Origin: GCA-003244245 sp050699975 | GTDB lineage: Bacteria > Actinomycetota > Actinomycetes > Mycobacteriales > Pseudonocardiaceae | DNA length: 64,000 bases | Assembly: GCA_050699975.1 (NCBI GenBank) | Contig: JBOHGH010000001.1 | Span: 62,001-126,000 of the forward strand | Direction of reading: 5' to 3' | Shown here: positions 24,425 through 33,394 of the stretch, in pieces | Layout of the letters: each line of letters opens with the position of its first letter | Position numbering within the stretch: position 1 is the first letter of the stretch | The notes under the pieces: model-generated | What the model saw: only the letters and a program-made list of their open reading frames with translations | Databases searched by the model: none | What the model was told of the DNA's origin: nothing | Translations under genes and position numbers: made by a program

Positions 24425-26551
24425 ATGGGCACGAAAGGCAACGGTGAGCGTCCTGATCAAGCCGTGGCGGCGCAGGACCCGTCCCGGATTCGCAATGTGG
24501 CTCTCGTCGGGCCCTCCGGGGCGGGGAAGACGACGTTGGCGGAAGCACTGCTCGCAGCCACCGGTGTGATCACCCGCGCGGGCACGGTCGCCGACGGCAC
24601 CACGGTGTGTGACCACGACCCGGCCGCGGTGCGCCAGCAGCGGTCGGTGACGCTGGCCATCGCACCACTGCAACACGACAACATCAAGATCAACCTCGTG
24701 GACACCCCGGGCTACGCCGATTTCGTGGGGGAGTTGCGGGCTGGGCTACGGGCGGCCGACGCAGTGCTGTTCGTGGTGTCCTCCGGGGAGGGCGTCGACC
24801 CTGCCACGGTTGCGCTGTGGCACGAGTGCGAGACGGTCGGGATGCCGCGGGCGGTGGTGGTGAGCCGGCTGGATCACCCACGGGCCGACCTGGACGGCGA
24901 GATCGTCGCCTGCCGGGCGGCCTTCGGCGACGGGGTGCTACCGCTGTACCTGCCGGTACGCGACGGGGCCGGCGCGGTCACCGGTCTGGTCGGGCTGCTG
25001 TCCCAGCGGCTGTTCGACTACCGCAACGGATACCCGCCGGTGGAGGCTAACGGTCTGGGCAGCGCCGTGGACGCTGACGAGTTCACCGAGGCCCGCAACG
25101 AGCTCATCGAGGGGATCATCGCCGAGAGCGAGAACGAGTCTTTGATGGACCGCTACCTCGGCGGTGCGGACCTTGAGGTCGAAGCGCTGATCGACGACCT
25201 GGAGACCGCGGTCACCCGCGGATCGTTGCACCCGGTGATCCCGGCATGCGCTGCCACCGGGGTAGGGCTCGCCGAGCTCCTCGAGGTGGTCACTGGCGCT
25301 TTCCCCGGCCCCAACAAGCACACCCCTCCCCCGGTGACCCGTCTCGATGGGGTGCCACACCCTACGGTGGCTGTGGACCCCGCCGCGCCGCTGATCGCCG
25401 AGGTGGTCCGCACCACCGTCGACCCCTATCAGGGCCGGGTATCGCTGGTGCGGGTGTTCTCCGGAACGTTGCACCCGGACCGTCCCGTCCACGTCTCCGG
25501 GCACGGACTGGCCGACCGCGGGCACGCCGACCACGACGTCGATGAACGGGTGGCACACGTCTACTCCCCGCTGGGCGGCACGCTGAACGAAGTGCCGCAC
25601 TGTGTTGCCGGTGACCTCTGCGCGGTGACCAAGGTGGTCTCCGCGGAAACCGGGGACACCCTGTCCGCGCCCAATAACCCGCTGCTGATGACACCGTGGA
25701 CGATGCCTGAGCCGTTGCTGCCGGTGGCCGTAGTGGGTCGCAGCCGCAGCGATGAGGACGCATTGGCCCGCGGGCTGGGCCGGTTGGTGGCCGCAGATCC
25801 AACGCTGCGGCTGGAGCGCAACGCCGAGACCCACCAGATGGTGCTGTGGTGCATGGGCGAGGCGCACGCTGACGTCGTGCTCTCCCGGCTACGGGCGGTC
25901 GGCGCCGACGTGGACACCGAGCCGGTCGTGGTGCCGCTGCGGGAGACCTTCGGCGGTCCCACCAAGGGGCACGGGCGGCACGTCAAGCAGTCCGGCGGGC
26001 ACGGTCAGTACGCGGTGTGCGACATCGAGGTGGAGCCGCTACCTCGGGGGTCCGGATTCGAGTTTCTGGACAAGGTGGTCGGCGGGGCGGTACCGCACCA
26101 GTTCATTCCGAGCGTGGAGAAGGGCGTCCGGGCGCAGATGGAACGCGGCCTCGGGAGCGGATTCCCGCTGGTGGACGTCCGGGTCACGCTGGTCGACGGC
26201 AAGGCGCACAGCGTGGACTCCTCCGACGCCGCCTTCCAGATGGCGGGAGCGCTAGCGCTCAAGGACGCCGCAGAGAAGGGCAGCGTGGTCACGCTGGAGC
26301 CACTGGAAGAGGTGGAAGTGCGGATGCCCGACGAACACCTCGGAACCGTGCTGGGAGACCTGTCCAGCCGGCGCGGTCGAGTGCTGGGCACCGAGACCGA
26401 CGAGGCCGGGCGGATGCTGGTGCGCGCCGAGGTGCCGGCGGCCGAGCTCCTGCGCTACGCCGTCGACCTGCGTGGGTTGACCTCGGGAACCGCGGTGTTC
26501 ACTCGGCGTTTCTGCCGCTACGCTCCGGCGCCGTCCAGCTCGAGTCCTTAG
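24425..26551 (+). CDS. fusA2: Elongation factor G-like GTPase (EF-G2)
   Basis: Paralogue of translocation factor EF-G whose role in actinobacteria is unresolved. The P-loop is GPSGAGKTTLAEALL and the G3 motif DTPGYADFVGELRAGLRAAD. The G4 position reads SRLD rather than NKxD, so nucleotide specificity may be relaxed. Domain II, domain IV (KQSGGHGQYAVCDIEVEPL) and domain V (MPDEHLGTVLGDLSSRRGRV) are present in 708 residues. It starts at ATG 24425 and is divergent from pdxS; the 167-base gap holds both promoters. Confidence 0.9.
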   Translation: MGTKGNGERPDQAVAAQDPSRIRNVALVGPSGAGKTTLAEALLAATGVITRAGTVADGTTVCDHDPAAVRQQRSVTLAIAPLQHDNIKINLVDTPGYADFVGELRAGLRAADAVLFVVSSGEGVDPATVALWHECETVGMPRAVVVSRLDHPRADLDGEIVACRAAFGDGVLPLYLPVRDGAGAVTGLVGLLSQRLFDYRNGYPPVEANGLGSAVDADEFTEARNELIEGIIAESENESLMDRYLGGADLEVEALIDDLETAVTRGSLHPVIPACAATGVGLAELLEVVTGAFPGPNKHTPPPVTRLDGVPHPTVAVDPAAPLIAEVVRTTVDPYQGRVSLVRVFSGTLHPDRPVHVSGHGLADRGHADHDVDERVAHVYSPLGGTLNEVPHCVAGDLCAVTKVVSAETGDTLSAPNNPLLMTPWTMPEPLLPVAVVGRSRSDEDALARGLGRLVAADPTLRLERNAETHQMVLWCMGEAHADVVLSRLRAVGADVDTEPVVVPLRETFGGPTKGHGRHVKQSGGHGQYAVCDIEVEPLPRGSGFEFLDKVVGGAVPHQFIPSVEKGVRAQMERGLGSGFPLVDVRVTLVDGKAHSVDSSDAAFQMAGALALKDAAEKGSVVTLEPLEEVEVRMPDEHLGTVLGDLSSRRGRVLGTETDEAGRMLVRAEVPAAELLRYAVDLRGLTSGTAVFTRRFCRYAPAPSSSSP

Positions 26552-26557
26552 CTGGCA

Positions 26558-27079
26558 CTAGCCGGGCAGCACCGGTTCGGCGATCTCGAAATAGCGCGGC
26601 AGCGGGGCCCGGCCGGCCAGCCGGAGCCAGCGCACCCTGCGGTGCGAGCGCAACGCCAGGGTGTCTCGCACCGCGTCGTTGTAGACCCGCCGGGCGATTA
26701 CCACCCGCTGCTCCGCGTCGGCCAGCCGGCGCGCGCAGGCGGGTTCGAGCGCAGTACGGTCCAGTAGTGCGAGCGCGCGGCTCAGCTCGTTCTCGACCTC
26801 TTCACGGGCCGCATGTGCCCCAGCCCCCAGCACCCCAGATGCACTGCTGCCTGGCACCGCAGGTGCCCTGGCCCACAGTGCCGCATCGGCGGCAATGCGC
26901 ATCGCCACGCCTGCGCCCAGTCCACTGACCGTCTGCGCCCGTTGGCACAGCGCTGCGTCCAGTGCAGCCCACGACGCGTCGGTCCGCACATGTAACCGGT
27001 CCAATCGGCTCGCCGCGCGCATCGCACCCACCGCGGCGACCAGCATCCCGGTGGTCACCGCCAACCCGGCAACTCTCAT
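26558..27079 (-). CDS. LemA-like membrane protein
   Basis: A 173-residue protein with an N-terminal hydrophobic helix (VAGLAVTTGMLVAAVGAM) and an alpha-helical body. ARRVYNDAVRDTLALR near residue 130 resembles the conserved ARxxYNxAVxxYN segment of LemA proteins. The function of LemA proteins is unknown; they are membrane-anchored helical bundles. It is the last gene of the PIM operon, 21 bases after pimA, and meets fusA2 tail to tail. Confidence 0.7.
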   Translation of the reverse strand: MRVAGLAVTTGMLVAAVGAMRAASRLDRLHVRTDASWAALDAALCQRAQTVSGLGAGVAMRIAADAALWARAPAVPGSSASGVLGAGAHAAREEVENELSRALALLDRTALEPACARRLADAEQRVVIARRVYNDAVRDTLALRSHRRVRWLRLAGRAPLPRYFEIAEPVLPG

Positions 27080-27100
27080 CGCGCGACCCTAGGCGAGCCG

Positions 27101-28243
27101 CTACCGGGTAAGCCCGGCCCCTGGCGCTAAGCCCCACGGGTCGGCGGCCGCGACCGTCTCGTAGACCTGCAGCACCCGCCGTGCCACTACCGGCCAGTCC
27201 CACATCGCCGCCCGCCGGCGGCCTGCAGCGGCCAGCGCGGCGCGCCTGCCGGGATCATCGAGCAAGTCTCCCAGCGCACCGGCCAGCGCGGCCGGCACTC
27301 CGGCCGGGACGAGCACACCGGCCTGCCCGCCGTCGAGCACCAGCCGGAAGGCGTCCAGGTCGCTGGCCACGACGGGGGTACCGGCAGCCATCGCCTCGGT
27401 GAGCACGATGCCGAAGCTCTCCCCTCCGATGGCGGGCGCGCACAGCACGTCCACGCTTGCCAGCACCGCCGCCTTGCCCTCGTCTCCCAGGCCGCCCAGC
27501 ACCCGGATCCTTGATGCCAGGTCGGGGCCCGCCGCGCGCAGCAGGGCCGCGGCGTCCCCGTCACCGACCACCAGCAGGCGCAGGCCTGGCCTCGCCCGGG
27601 CCAGCGGGCGCAGCGCCGCCAGCAGCACCGGCATGCCCTTGCGGGGTTCGTCGTAGCGGCCCACGAAACCGACCGTGCCGCCGGGGCGCGGATACCCGCG
27701 CAGCGGCAGGGCCGCCGCGAACTGCGCCACCTCGACGCCGTTGGGGATCTCCACAGCGTCCCCGCCGAGGTATTCCACCAGCACCCGCCGGGCCAGCGGG
27801 GAGACTGCGATCCGGCCGATGATCTTCTCCATCGGAGGCTGCAGCAGGCCGTGTGCGGCCGCGAGCACCCAGGACCGGGTCGTGGCGAAGTGAAATGTCG
27901 CGACGACAGGACGATCGGCCAGCGCCAGTGCGATCAGGGACAGGCTCGGCGCGGCAGGCTCGTGCAGATGCAGCACGTCGAAGTCGTGGTGGCGCAGCCA
28001 GCGCCGGACCCGGGTGACCGCGACCGGTCCGAACGCCAGCGGGGCGACCGAGCCGTTGTAGGGCACCCCCACGGCCTTTCCCGCCGGGGTGACGAACTCC
28101 GGCACCGGGTCGCCCGGCGCGGCCGGAGCGAGCACCTCCGCCTGGTGTCCGAGGCTGCGCAGGCCGCTGGCCAGACCCAGCACATGCGCCTGCACCCCGC
28201 CCCGTACAGCGATGGAGTACGGGCAGACCATCCCGATCCGCAC
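27101..28243 (-). CDS. pimA: Phosphatidylinositol mannosyltransferase PimA
   Basis: GT4 glycosyltransferase that adds the first mannose from GDP-mannose to phosphatidylinositol on the cytosolic face of the membrane. Seen are MRIGMVCPYSIAVRGGVQ at the N-terminus with the GGVQ glycine loop, GFVGRYDEPRKGMPVLLAAL in the C-terminal Rossmann domain, and the donor-binding ExxxxxxxE motif in ESFGIVLTEAMAAG. The length of 380 residues is normal. It follows the acyltransferase gene by 7 bases. Confidence 0.94.
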   Translation of the reverse strand: MRIGMVCPYSIAVRGGVQAHVLGLASGLRSLGHQAEVLAPAAPGDPVPEFVTPAGKAVGVPYNGSVAPLAFGPVAVTRVRRWLRHHDFDVLHLHEPAAPSLSLIALALADRPVVATFHFATTRSWVLAAAHGLLQPPMEKIIGRIAVSPLARRVLVEYLGGDAVEIPNGVEVAQFAAALPLRGYPRPGGTVGFVGRYDEPRKGMPVLLAALRPLARARPGLRLLVVGDGDAAALLRAAGPDLASRIRVLGGLGDEGKAAVLASVDVLCAPAIGGESFGIVLTEAMAAGTPVVASDLDAFRLVLDGGQAGVLVPAGVPAALAGALGDLLDDPGRRAALAAAGRRRAAMWDWPVVARRVLQVYETVAAADPWGLAPGAGLTR

Positions 28244-28250
28244 CGGCCCA

Positions 28251-29141
28251 CTATCCCGCGTCGCGCAGCCGGGCTACCGGCAGGTCATCGATCCACAGCG
28301 GCTGCAGCATGTGCCAGTCTTGCGGGTGCGCCGCGATATCGGTGGCGAAGCAGTCCGCCACCGCCTGAGTTGCCTCCGCCGCTGACCGCCCTCGCACAGA
28401 TACCGGCGGGTGGAAGCGAATGCCCCAGCCGTCGGGGGTGAACCAGCAGCCGATAACCAGCAGCGTGGCACCGGTGGCCGCGGCCAGCCGAGCCGGCCCG
28501 AGCGGCATCCGGGCAGCGCCGCCGAAGAACTCCACGGCAGCCCCGGCGCCGGTGAGGTCCCGGTCGGCGAGCAGGCACACCACACCACCCGCATGTAGCC
28601 GGCCTAGCAGGCGTCGGGTCGGGCTACCCGCCCCGGTCAGCGGGACGATGTCGAAGCCCAGCGACGCGCGATAGTCGACGAAGCGCTGGTAGAGCGCCTC
28701 CGGCCGCAGCCGCTCGACAACGGTACTGAACTCCCCGTGATGCCTGACGAACCACAGCCCGGCCATATCCCAGTTGCCGCTGTGCGGCAGCGCCACCACC
28801 ACCCCGTGGCCGGTGTCCAGCGCAGCGTCCAGGTGTTCGACCCCCTCCATCGCGTCCAGCCGATCCAGCAGCGCGCCATGGTCGGCTGAGGGCAGCGTGA
28901 AGGTCTCCTGCCAGTACCGGGCGTAGGAGCGCAGCCCGGCTCGGACCAGCGCGTCGAGTCCCGCCGGTGTGGCGTCGGGCACCACCCGGGCGAGATTGCG
29001 ACGCAGCTGGCGGGCGCCGGGACCGTCCCGACGCGCAGCGAGGTCAGCACCGGCCCGAAATGCCATCGCGGTCAGTCCCTCGGGCGCGGCGTGGACCAAC
29101 CGCCACCCCGCCGCATACCCCAGATCGGCGAGCCGGCTCAC
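28251..29141 (-). CDS. patA: Phosphatidylinositol mannoside acyltransferase (PatA-like)
   Basis: Membrane-associated acyltransferase of the lipid A acyltransferase/PatA family that acylates the mannose of PIM1 or PIM2. The catalytic HX4D motif is in LPHSGNWDMAG near residue 125. The GTG at 29141 overlaps the pgsA stop (GTGA) and gives 296 residues, normal for the family. Its position between pgsA and pimA matches the mycobacterial order (Rv2612c-Rv2611c-Rv2610c). Confidence 0.9.
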   Translation of the reverse strand: MSRLADLGYAAGWRLVHAAPEGLTAMAFRAGADLAARRDGPGARQLRRNLARVVPDATPAGLDALVRAGLRSYARYWQETFTLPSADHGALLDRLDAMEGVEHLDAALDTGHGVVVALPHSGNWDMAGLWFVRHHGEFSTVVERLRPEALYQRFVDYRASLGFDIVPLTGAGSPTRRLLGRLHAGGVVCLLADRDLTGAGAAVEFFGGAARMPLGPARLAAATGATLLVIGCWFTPDGWGIRFHPPVSVRGRSAAEATQAVADCFATDIAAHPQDWHMLQPLWIDDLPVARLRDAG

Positions 29142-29749
29142 CGCGTCTCCCGTTCCCGGGCGCTGCGCCGCACAGCGAGCATCCGCTGGATCACCGTCAC
29201 CAGTTGCAAACCCGCGAGCAACCACAACGCAATGTCCAGCGCGAAGGGAACGCCGAGCCCGGTCAGCCCCGCCCCCAGCAAAGTGATGATCAACCGCTCG
29301 GCACGTTCGACCATCCCGCCGTCCGCGGACAGGCCGGTGGCTTCGGCGCGCGCCTTGATGTAGGAGATCACCTGGGCGCTGACCAGACAGACCAGCGCCA
29401 CCACGGCCAACGGGCGGTCATCGGCGACGAAGCACCACCAGGTCAGCCCGGCGAACAGCGCACCGTCGGCAATCCGGTCACAGGTGGCGTCCAGCACGGT
29501 CCCGAACGGGGTGCCGTACCCGCGGGCCCGGGCGACCGCCCCGTCGAGCAGGTCGAACAGCGCGAACGCCGACACTGCGATAGCGCCCGCCACCAGCTGG
29601 TCGCGGGGGAAGAACCACAGCGCTGAGGCGACCATTCCCAGCGTGCCGGTCAGCGTGATGGCGTCCGGCCCGATACCGGCCCGGAACAACCAGCAACCCA
29701 CCGGGTCCAGGAACCGGGAGACCGACGCGCGGGCGAAGATGTTGAGCAT
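29138..29749 (-). CDS. pgsA: Phosphatidylinositol phosphate synthase
   Basis: CDP-alcohol phosphatidyltransferase that condenses CDP-diacylglycerol with inositol phosphate, the first step toward phosphatidylinositol and PIMs. The signature D-x2-DG-x2-AR-x8-G-x3-D-x3-D is complete (DLLDGAVARARGYGTPFGTV then DATCD). About six membrane segments are predicted in 203 residues. It starts at ATG 29749, 61 bases after the HIT gene, and is coupled to the acyltransferase gene. Confidence 0.93.
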   Translation of the reverse strand: MLNIFARASVSRFLDPVGCWLFRAGIGPDAITLTGTLGMVASALWFFPRDQLVAGAIAVSAFALFDLLDGAVARARGYGTPFGTVLDATCDRIADGALFAGLTWWCFVADDRPLAVVALVCLVSAQVISYIKARAEATGLSADGGMVERAERLIITLLGAGLTGLGVPFALDIALWLLAGLQLVTVIQRMLAVRRSARERETR

Positions 29750-29810
29750 CGCAGTGGCCGCGGCTATCGGGCCGCGCCCACGCGCTGCCGTGGGAGGGCC
29801 TGGGTGGCGT

Positions 29811-30365
29811 TCAGGGCAGTTCTTTCCACGCGTCCACCAGCAGCGTGTGGGTCTCCGACAGCAGCTGCGGCAGCACCTTGGTCCCCGCGATGACCGGCAT
29901 GAAGTTAACGTCGCCGCCCCATCTGGGCACCACGTGCTGATGCAGGTGCGCGGCGATGCCGGCGCCGCCGATGGCGCCCTGATTGATCCCGATGTTGAAG
30001 CCGTGCGGAGCAGCGGCGCGGCGAGCGGCGAGCATGGCCCGCTGGGTGAAGGTGGCGAGTTCGGAGGTCTCCTCGGTGGTCAGATCCGGGTAATCGGCGA
30101 CGTGCCGGTAGGGCACCACCATCAGGTGACCGGGGTTGTAGGGATAGAGGTTCAGCACCGCATAGACCATGCCGCCACGGGCGATCACCAGACCCTCCGC
30201 GTCATCCATCGTGATGATCCGGCAGAACGGGCACTGCCCCGTGCCGGCCTCATGCGCGGACTTGCCCTCGCCCTTGATGTAGGCCATCCGGTGCGGTGTC
30301 CACAGCCGCTGCATCCCGTCCGGCGCTCCGACCCCGTCCTGGGCCGTGAACTCGGTGGCCTTCAC
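29811..30365 (-). CDS. HIT-family AP4A phosphorylase-like protein
   Basis: Nucleotide-binding HIT protein, homologous by context and motif to mycobacterial Rv2613c, an AP4A phosphorylase. The histidine triad is HLHQHVVPRW near residue 137, and CPFCRII near residue 55 forms a CxxC zinc site. The start is GTG 30365, preceded by AAGGAG, giving 184 residues. It is the first gene of the pgsA-patA-pimA cluster. thrS, the usual next gene upstream, is absent. Confidence 0.9.
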   Translation of the reverse strand: MKATEFTAQDGVGAPDGMQRLWTPHRMAYIKGEGKSAHEAGTGQCPFCRIITMDDAEGLVIARGGMVYAVLNLYPYNPGHLMVVPYRHVADYPDLTTEETSELATFTQRAMLAARRAAAPHGFNIGINQGAIGGAGIAAHLHQHVVPRWGGDVNFMPVIAGTKVLPQLLSETHTLLVDAWKELP

Positions 30366-30559
30366 GAGAGCTCCTTGGCGGTGCAGCGGTCTGGTCCGGT
30401 TGCCGATGTTATCGAGGGATGAGGGCATTCCCTGTGATTACCCCCACAACCATAATCGAGCAGCCTCGCCGGTTTGGATGGTCCCTTGTCGAGGGCATAC
30501 ATTTGAGCGTGGGGCGGGACCGACTGCTGCCAGCGCGGCACGAGAGTCCGGGAGGCCTT

Positions 30560-30790
30560 ATGTGGTTCATACCCGACGTCAGACTGGTGGCCGCCGCCTC
30601 GGCCGAGCTCTCGCTACCCACCCTGGCGCAGGCGAGGATCCGGTCCGATCAGCTGAACACCAGCGAACGTGATCTCATCGCCGACCTGTTCGCGGTGCTG
30701 GAGAGCTTGGTCCTGCGCAACGAACTCCCCGCCGAGGCCCAGGGCATGTACGACCAGGCAGTACTCACGCTGGCTCAGCGCTACGACTGA
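30560..30790 (+). CDS. Small hypothetical protein
   Basis: A 76-residue protein beginning MWFIPDVRLVAAASAELSLP, with no recognised domain. The ATG is preceded by GGGAGG 4 bases upstream, better than any upstream start in the frame. The body is predicted to be helical (SERDLIADLFAVLESLVLRN). It runs head-on into the next leftward gene with a 5-base gap. No membrane segment is seen. Confidence 0.5.
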   Translation: MWFIPDVRLVAAASAELSLPTLAQARIRSDQLNTSERDLIADLFAVLESLVLRNELPAEAQGMYDQAVLTLAQRYD

Positions 30791-30795
30791 CCGAG

Positions 30796-31566
30796 TCAGA
30801 CCATCGGCAGCAACCCACCCAGCATCGTCATCGCCGGTTGGGTCGCCTCCTGGACAAGGGGCACGACGGCCTGTGTCGCGGGTACGACAGCCTGAATGCC
30901 GGACGGGGCAGGTTGCTCATCGCGCGGAGCTGCCGGCTCCAGCACCCCGTCCACCGGAGCGACCCGACCAACCCCCGACGCGGCGGGATCAAGCACCGGG
31001 CTCACCGGCGCGATCGGGCCGGCGGGAGCGCGGTCGGCCGGTGGTGCGGAGGAACGCCACGGTGGCTGCTGTGCGGTATCCGCAGGTGGGCTGTCGGCGG
31101 GCACGTCCACGGCCACCGGGTTATTCCGGTGCACTCGTGCAGGCCGCGGTGGCAATACTGGGCTTGTTCGAGCGAATGCCTGAGCGCTGACGGCAACCGG
31201 CGCGGCAGACACCCGCTCGGCAGACGCCGTCCCTCCGTATCCGCCAGGCGTGCCGGAGACCGCAGCCGGGTTGGCCGGAGTGCGACTGGGTAGGGACACA
31301 TCCTCTCCGGTCAGTGAGCCGTCGCCGACGTTCACCGCACTGGCCAGCACGGACCCGCAGGCCAACACGGTCCCCGCGGCGAGGCCGAAAGCTCGGCCGA
31401 TAAGGATCGCACGGCCACCGGGCATCCGGCTGGAAGACCAGGCGTGGACCCCGGAAACTGCGGTGGCGGCGGAGGCGCCGACCGCCGTCTGGGCCCCCCC
31501 GACCCAGGCGATCAACGCAGTGGCGGAGGGCCCGGAGCCCGACTTCCTACGACGGCGCGCGGTCAT
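30796..31566 (-). CDS. Hypothetical membrane-anchored, Pro/Ala-rich protein
   Basis: A 256-residue protein with a very basic start (MTARRRRKSGSG), a likely membrane helix near residues 58-80 (GLAAGTVLACGSVLASA), and a long extracytoplasmic Pro/Ala/Val-rich tail ending in LGGLLPMV. The tail is low complexity without cysteines or enzyme motifs. Such anchored tails occur in cell-envelope proteins of actinomycetes, but I recognise no family. Confidence 0.5.
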   Translation of the reverse strand: MTARRRRKSGSGPSATALIAWVGGAQTAVGASAATAVSGVHAWSSSRMPGGRAILIGRAFGLAAGTVLACGSVLASAVNVGDGSLTGEDVSLPSRTPANPAAVSGTPGGYGGTASAERVSAAPVAVSAQAFARTSPVLPPRPARVHRNNPVAVDVPADSPPADTAQQPPWRSSAPPADRAPAGPIAPVSPVLDPAASGVGRVAPVDGVLEPAAPRDEQPAPSGIQAVVPATQAVVPLVQEATQPAMTMLGGLLPMV

Positions 31567-31955
31567 CGTGCGTCACAAGTGTTCTCCTCGGAGTAGTCGA
31601 ACCGCTGCATAGTACAGGTCTCCAAGACCAGAACCAGGCTCGTCACTCGTCCGGAGCAGCGCGCTGACCTTCCCGATGTCCTCGTCCCACTGTTCCCGTC
31701 CGATGTCCTCCGCCAGTGTTCGGGCGTTCCGAGGGGCTATGACGCTGCGTCACGGCTGTGGACAGTCCGTCTTCGGGTGGACAGGACCGCCACGCCCTGC
31801 ACGAAATGGCCTGGTCATGCGCTTATCAGCGCCACGATTGGGTGGTCCCGCATCACCGGCGAATACTACAGGGCCGTTCGGGCACCCCTTTACTTACTTC
31901 GATCAATAACCCGGCGTTCTGACCGGGGCTGGATAGGAGGACTCGCACGAGCAGC
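31567..31955. other. 389-base divergent intergenic region
   Basis: Between a leftward and a rightward hypothetical gene. No gene, RNA or clear repeat was recognised. TAGGAGG at 31935-31941 may serve the following small gene although it is 14-15 bases from its ATG. Confidence 0.4.
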
Positions 31956-32222
31956 ATGCCCGACAAGGCCGAGCAGCTTACCAATGATGCGAACGAAGCG
32001 ATCGGTCCCGAGGTCGACATCCCGGGACCCTATCCTTCCGGGCGTGGGGATCCCACCGGCGAGCCCCAGTCCCCTGAGGAGCCGGAGCCAACAAAGGCGA
32101 CACGAAGCGCAGGGTCGCTTGGGGACCTGACCGAAGAGCGTGGCACGTCAGCAATGCGCGAGGAGACTGGAGGATTGGGCAGTCCCTTGTACGAAGAGGA
32201 AAGCGCCGCCAAGGAAGGTTAG
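31956..32222 (+). CDS. Small acidic hypothetical protein
   Basis: An 88-residue frame (MPDKAEQLTNDANEAIGPEV and onward) rich in Glu, Pro and Gly, probably disordered. It has no hydrophobic segment or known domain. An AGGAGG lies about 15 bases upstream of the ATG, a little far. It could be a general stress-type hydrophilic protein, but that is not shown. Confidence 0.4.
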   Translation: MPDKAEQLTNDANEAIGPEVDIPGPYPSGRGDPTGEPQSPEEPEPTKATRSAGSLGDLTEERGTSAMREETGGLGSPLYEEESAAKEG

Positions 32223-32446
32223 TGCGCCTGACCGCGGTACTGGGGTTGTTGCTGCTGCGCGCTGGACTCAAGTACGCCGGTCGGGAGATATTGCCTGCGG
32301 AGCGGAGCTCGCACCGCCCACGGACCGAGCCTGGCGCTAGGCGGTCGCCATCAGACCCGGCACCGCCTGCGCAGCGATTACGCGTCGTGAACTGGACACC
32401 ACAGACGTTTCCCCCAACCATACGCGCCGGTTTCGCTGACAGATGA
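32222..32446 (+). CDS. Possible small protein overlapping the preceding gene
   Basis: A 74-residue frame with a GTG that shares its first base with the upstream TAG. The N-terminus (MRLTAVLGLLLLRAGLKYAG) is hydrophobic and the rest Pro/Arg-rich. No family is recognised and the frame may be chance; the overlap is the only support. Confidence 0.25.
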   Translation: MRLTAVLGLLLLRAGLKYAGREILPAERSSHRPRTEPGARRSPSDPAPPAQRLRVVNWTPQTFPPTIRAGFADR

Positions 32447-32621
32447 TCATCTGTGGACGTGGCTAGGAGAGGTGGGCTGCGATCAACAGGTGTGGGCAGC
32501 TATGGACGGATCGGCGGACCTGGGATGGGGCCGATCGGCTGGTTGGCGGCGCTCGTTGCGGCCAGAACTGGGGGTCCCGCTGAGTTGTTGTCGGTTTGGA
32601 ACGGCCGCGACGTGTCACCGG

Positions 32622-32741
32622 TCACATGTTGCGGATCCGCAGGTAGCGGCGGATATCTGGGATCGTGATCAGTCCGAGAATAATCACGCCAACGACGATG
32701 ATCGCTGCCAGGGTTGTTGCGACGTAGCCAACGATTTCCAT
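32622..32741 (-). CDS. 39-residue membrane peptide (DUF6893-like)
   Basis: A short frame with a good GAGGACAT site directly before its ATG. The product starts MEIVGYVATTLAAIIVVGVI, has a single membrane helix to about residue 26, and ends IPDIRRYLRIRNM. This pattern (one helix followed by PDIxRYxRIRxM) resembles the very short conserved actinomycete peptides grouped as DUF6893; the assignment is from memory of the pattern. Function is unknown. The surrounding 32447-33200 shows no other gene. Confidence 0.7.
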   Translation of the reverse strand: MEIVGYVATTLAAIIVVGVIILGLITIPDIRRYLRIRNM

Positions 32742-33199
32742 ATGTCCTCATCTATTTTCAAGGGCTCAGCACCCCGGCAGCGCCGAGGCGACCACCCGGC
32801 GGGCGGTAGTTGAGGTGGGGTGAGGCCGGTAGGTGAGCTTGCACCGCGGGGTCCAACACTGAAATGTGGCGACGTCGTCAATGCCCAGCTCAAAGCCTCT
32901 CACTCAATGGCGCGGCCCTGCGTCGGCAGCCGCCGCCCACCGCGGGATCGGGCCTTGCACACAGGGAGAACACTCCGGCCGATGGTGTACACGACTCGGC
33001 TGGCCTCGGTCGATCCGCAAAGAAGCCCACCACGGCAACAGCCCTCCCCCGGTCATGATTCGCGTTGTCGTCCATAAGGAAACCCCGGTGCTTAACGTGG
33101 TCCGCGCTGGCCGCCGACCACTAAACCGCCGGGGTCTAGGGCAACAACGTCGTCAGTGTAGCCCTCACGCGTGCAAACTGCACGTCGAGCCTGGTCAGG

Positions 33200-33370
33200 G
33201 CCACTGATCCGCAAGGCATTCGCCGAACTCGGCGCGCAGCGAGTGTTCGCCGAGACGATGGCGGTCAACACCACCTCCCGCTGTATGGCTGTGCGATGGA
33301 GAAGGCCGGACTGACATGCGGACCCTTCATCTCCAGGGACGACCCCATCGAGGGCACCGAGTACGGGTCC
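33200..33370 (+). pseudogene. Frameshifted GNAT acetyltransferase relic
   Basis: Reading rightwards, one frame gives LIRKAFAELGAQRVFAETMA and VNTTSR. The text then resumes in another frame as MEKAGLTCGPF and DDPIEGTEYGS. Together these match the C-terminal half of RimJ/RimL-type GNAT acetyltransferases (LIRxAFxELGxxRVxAETMAVNxxSRRVMEKAGL). The frame changes near 33285-33296 and the N-terminal half is missing, so this is a decayed fragment. Confidence 0.7.
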
Positions 33371-33394
33371 GCATCATCTCGCGCAGCTGCGCGG

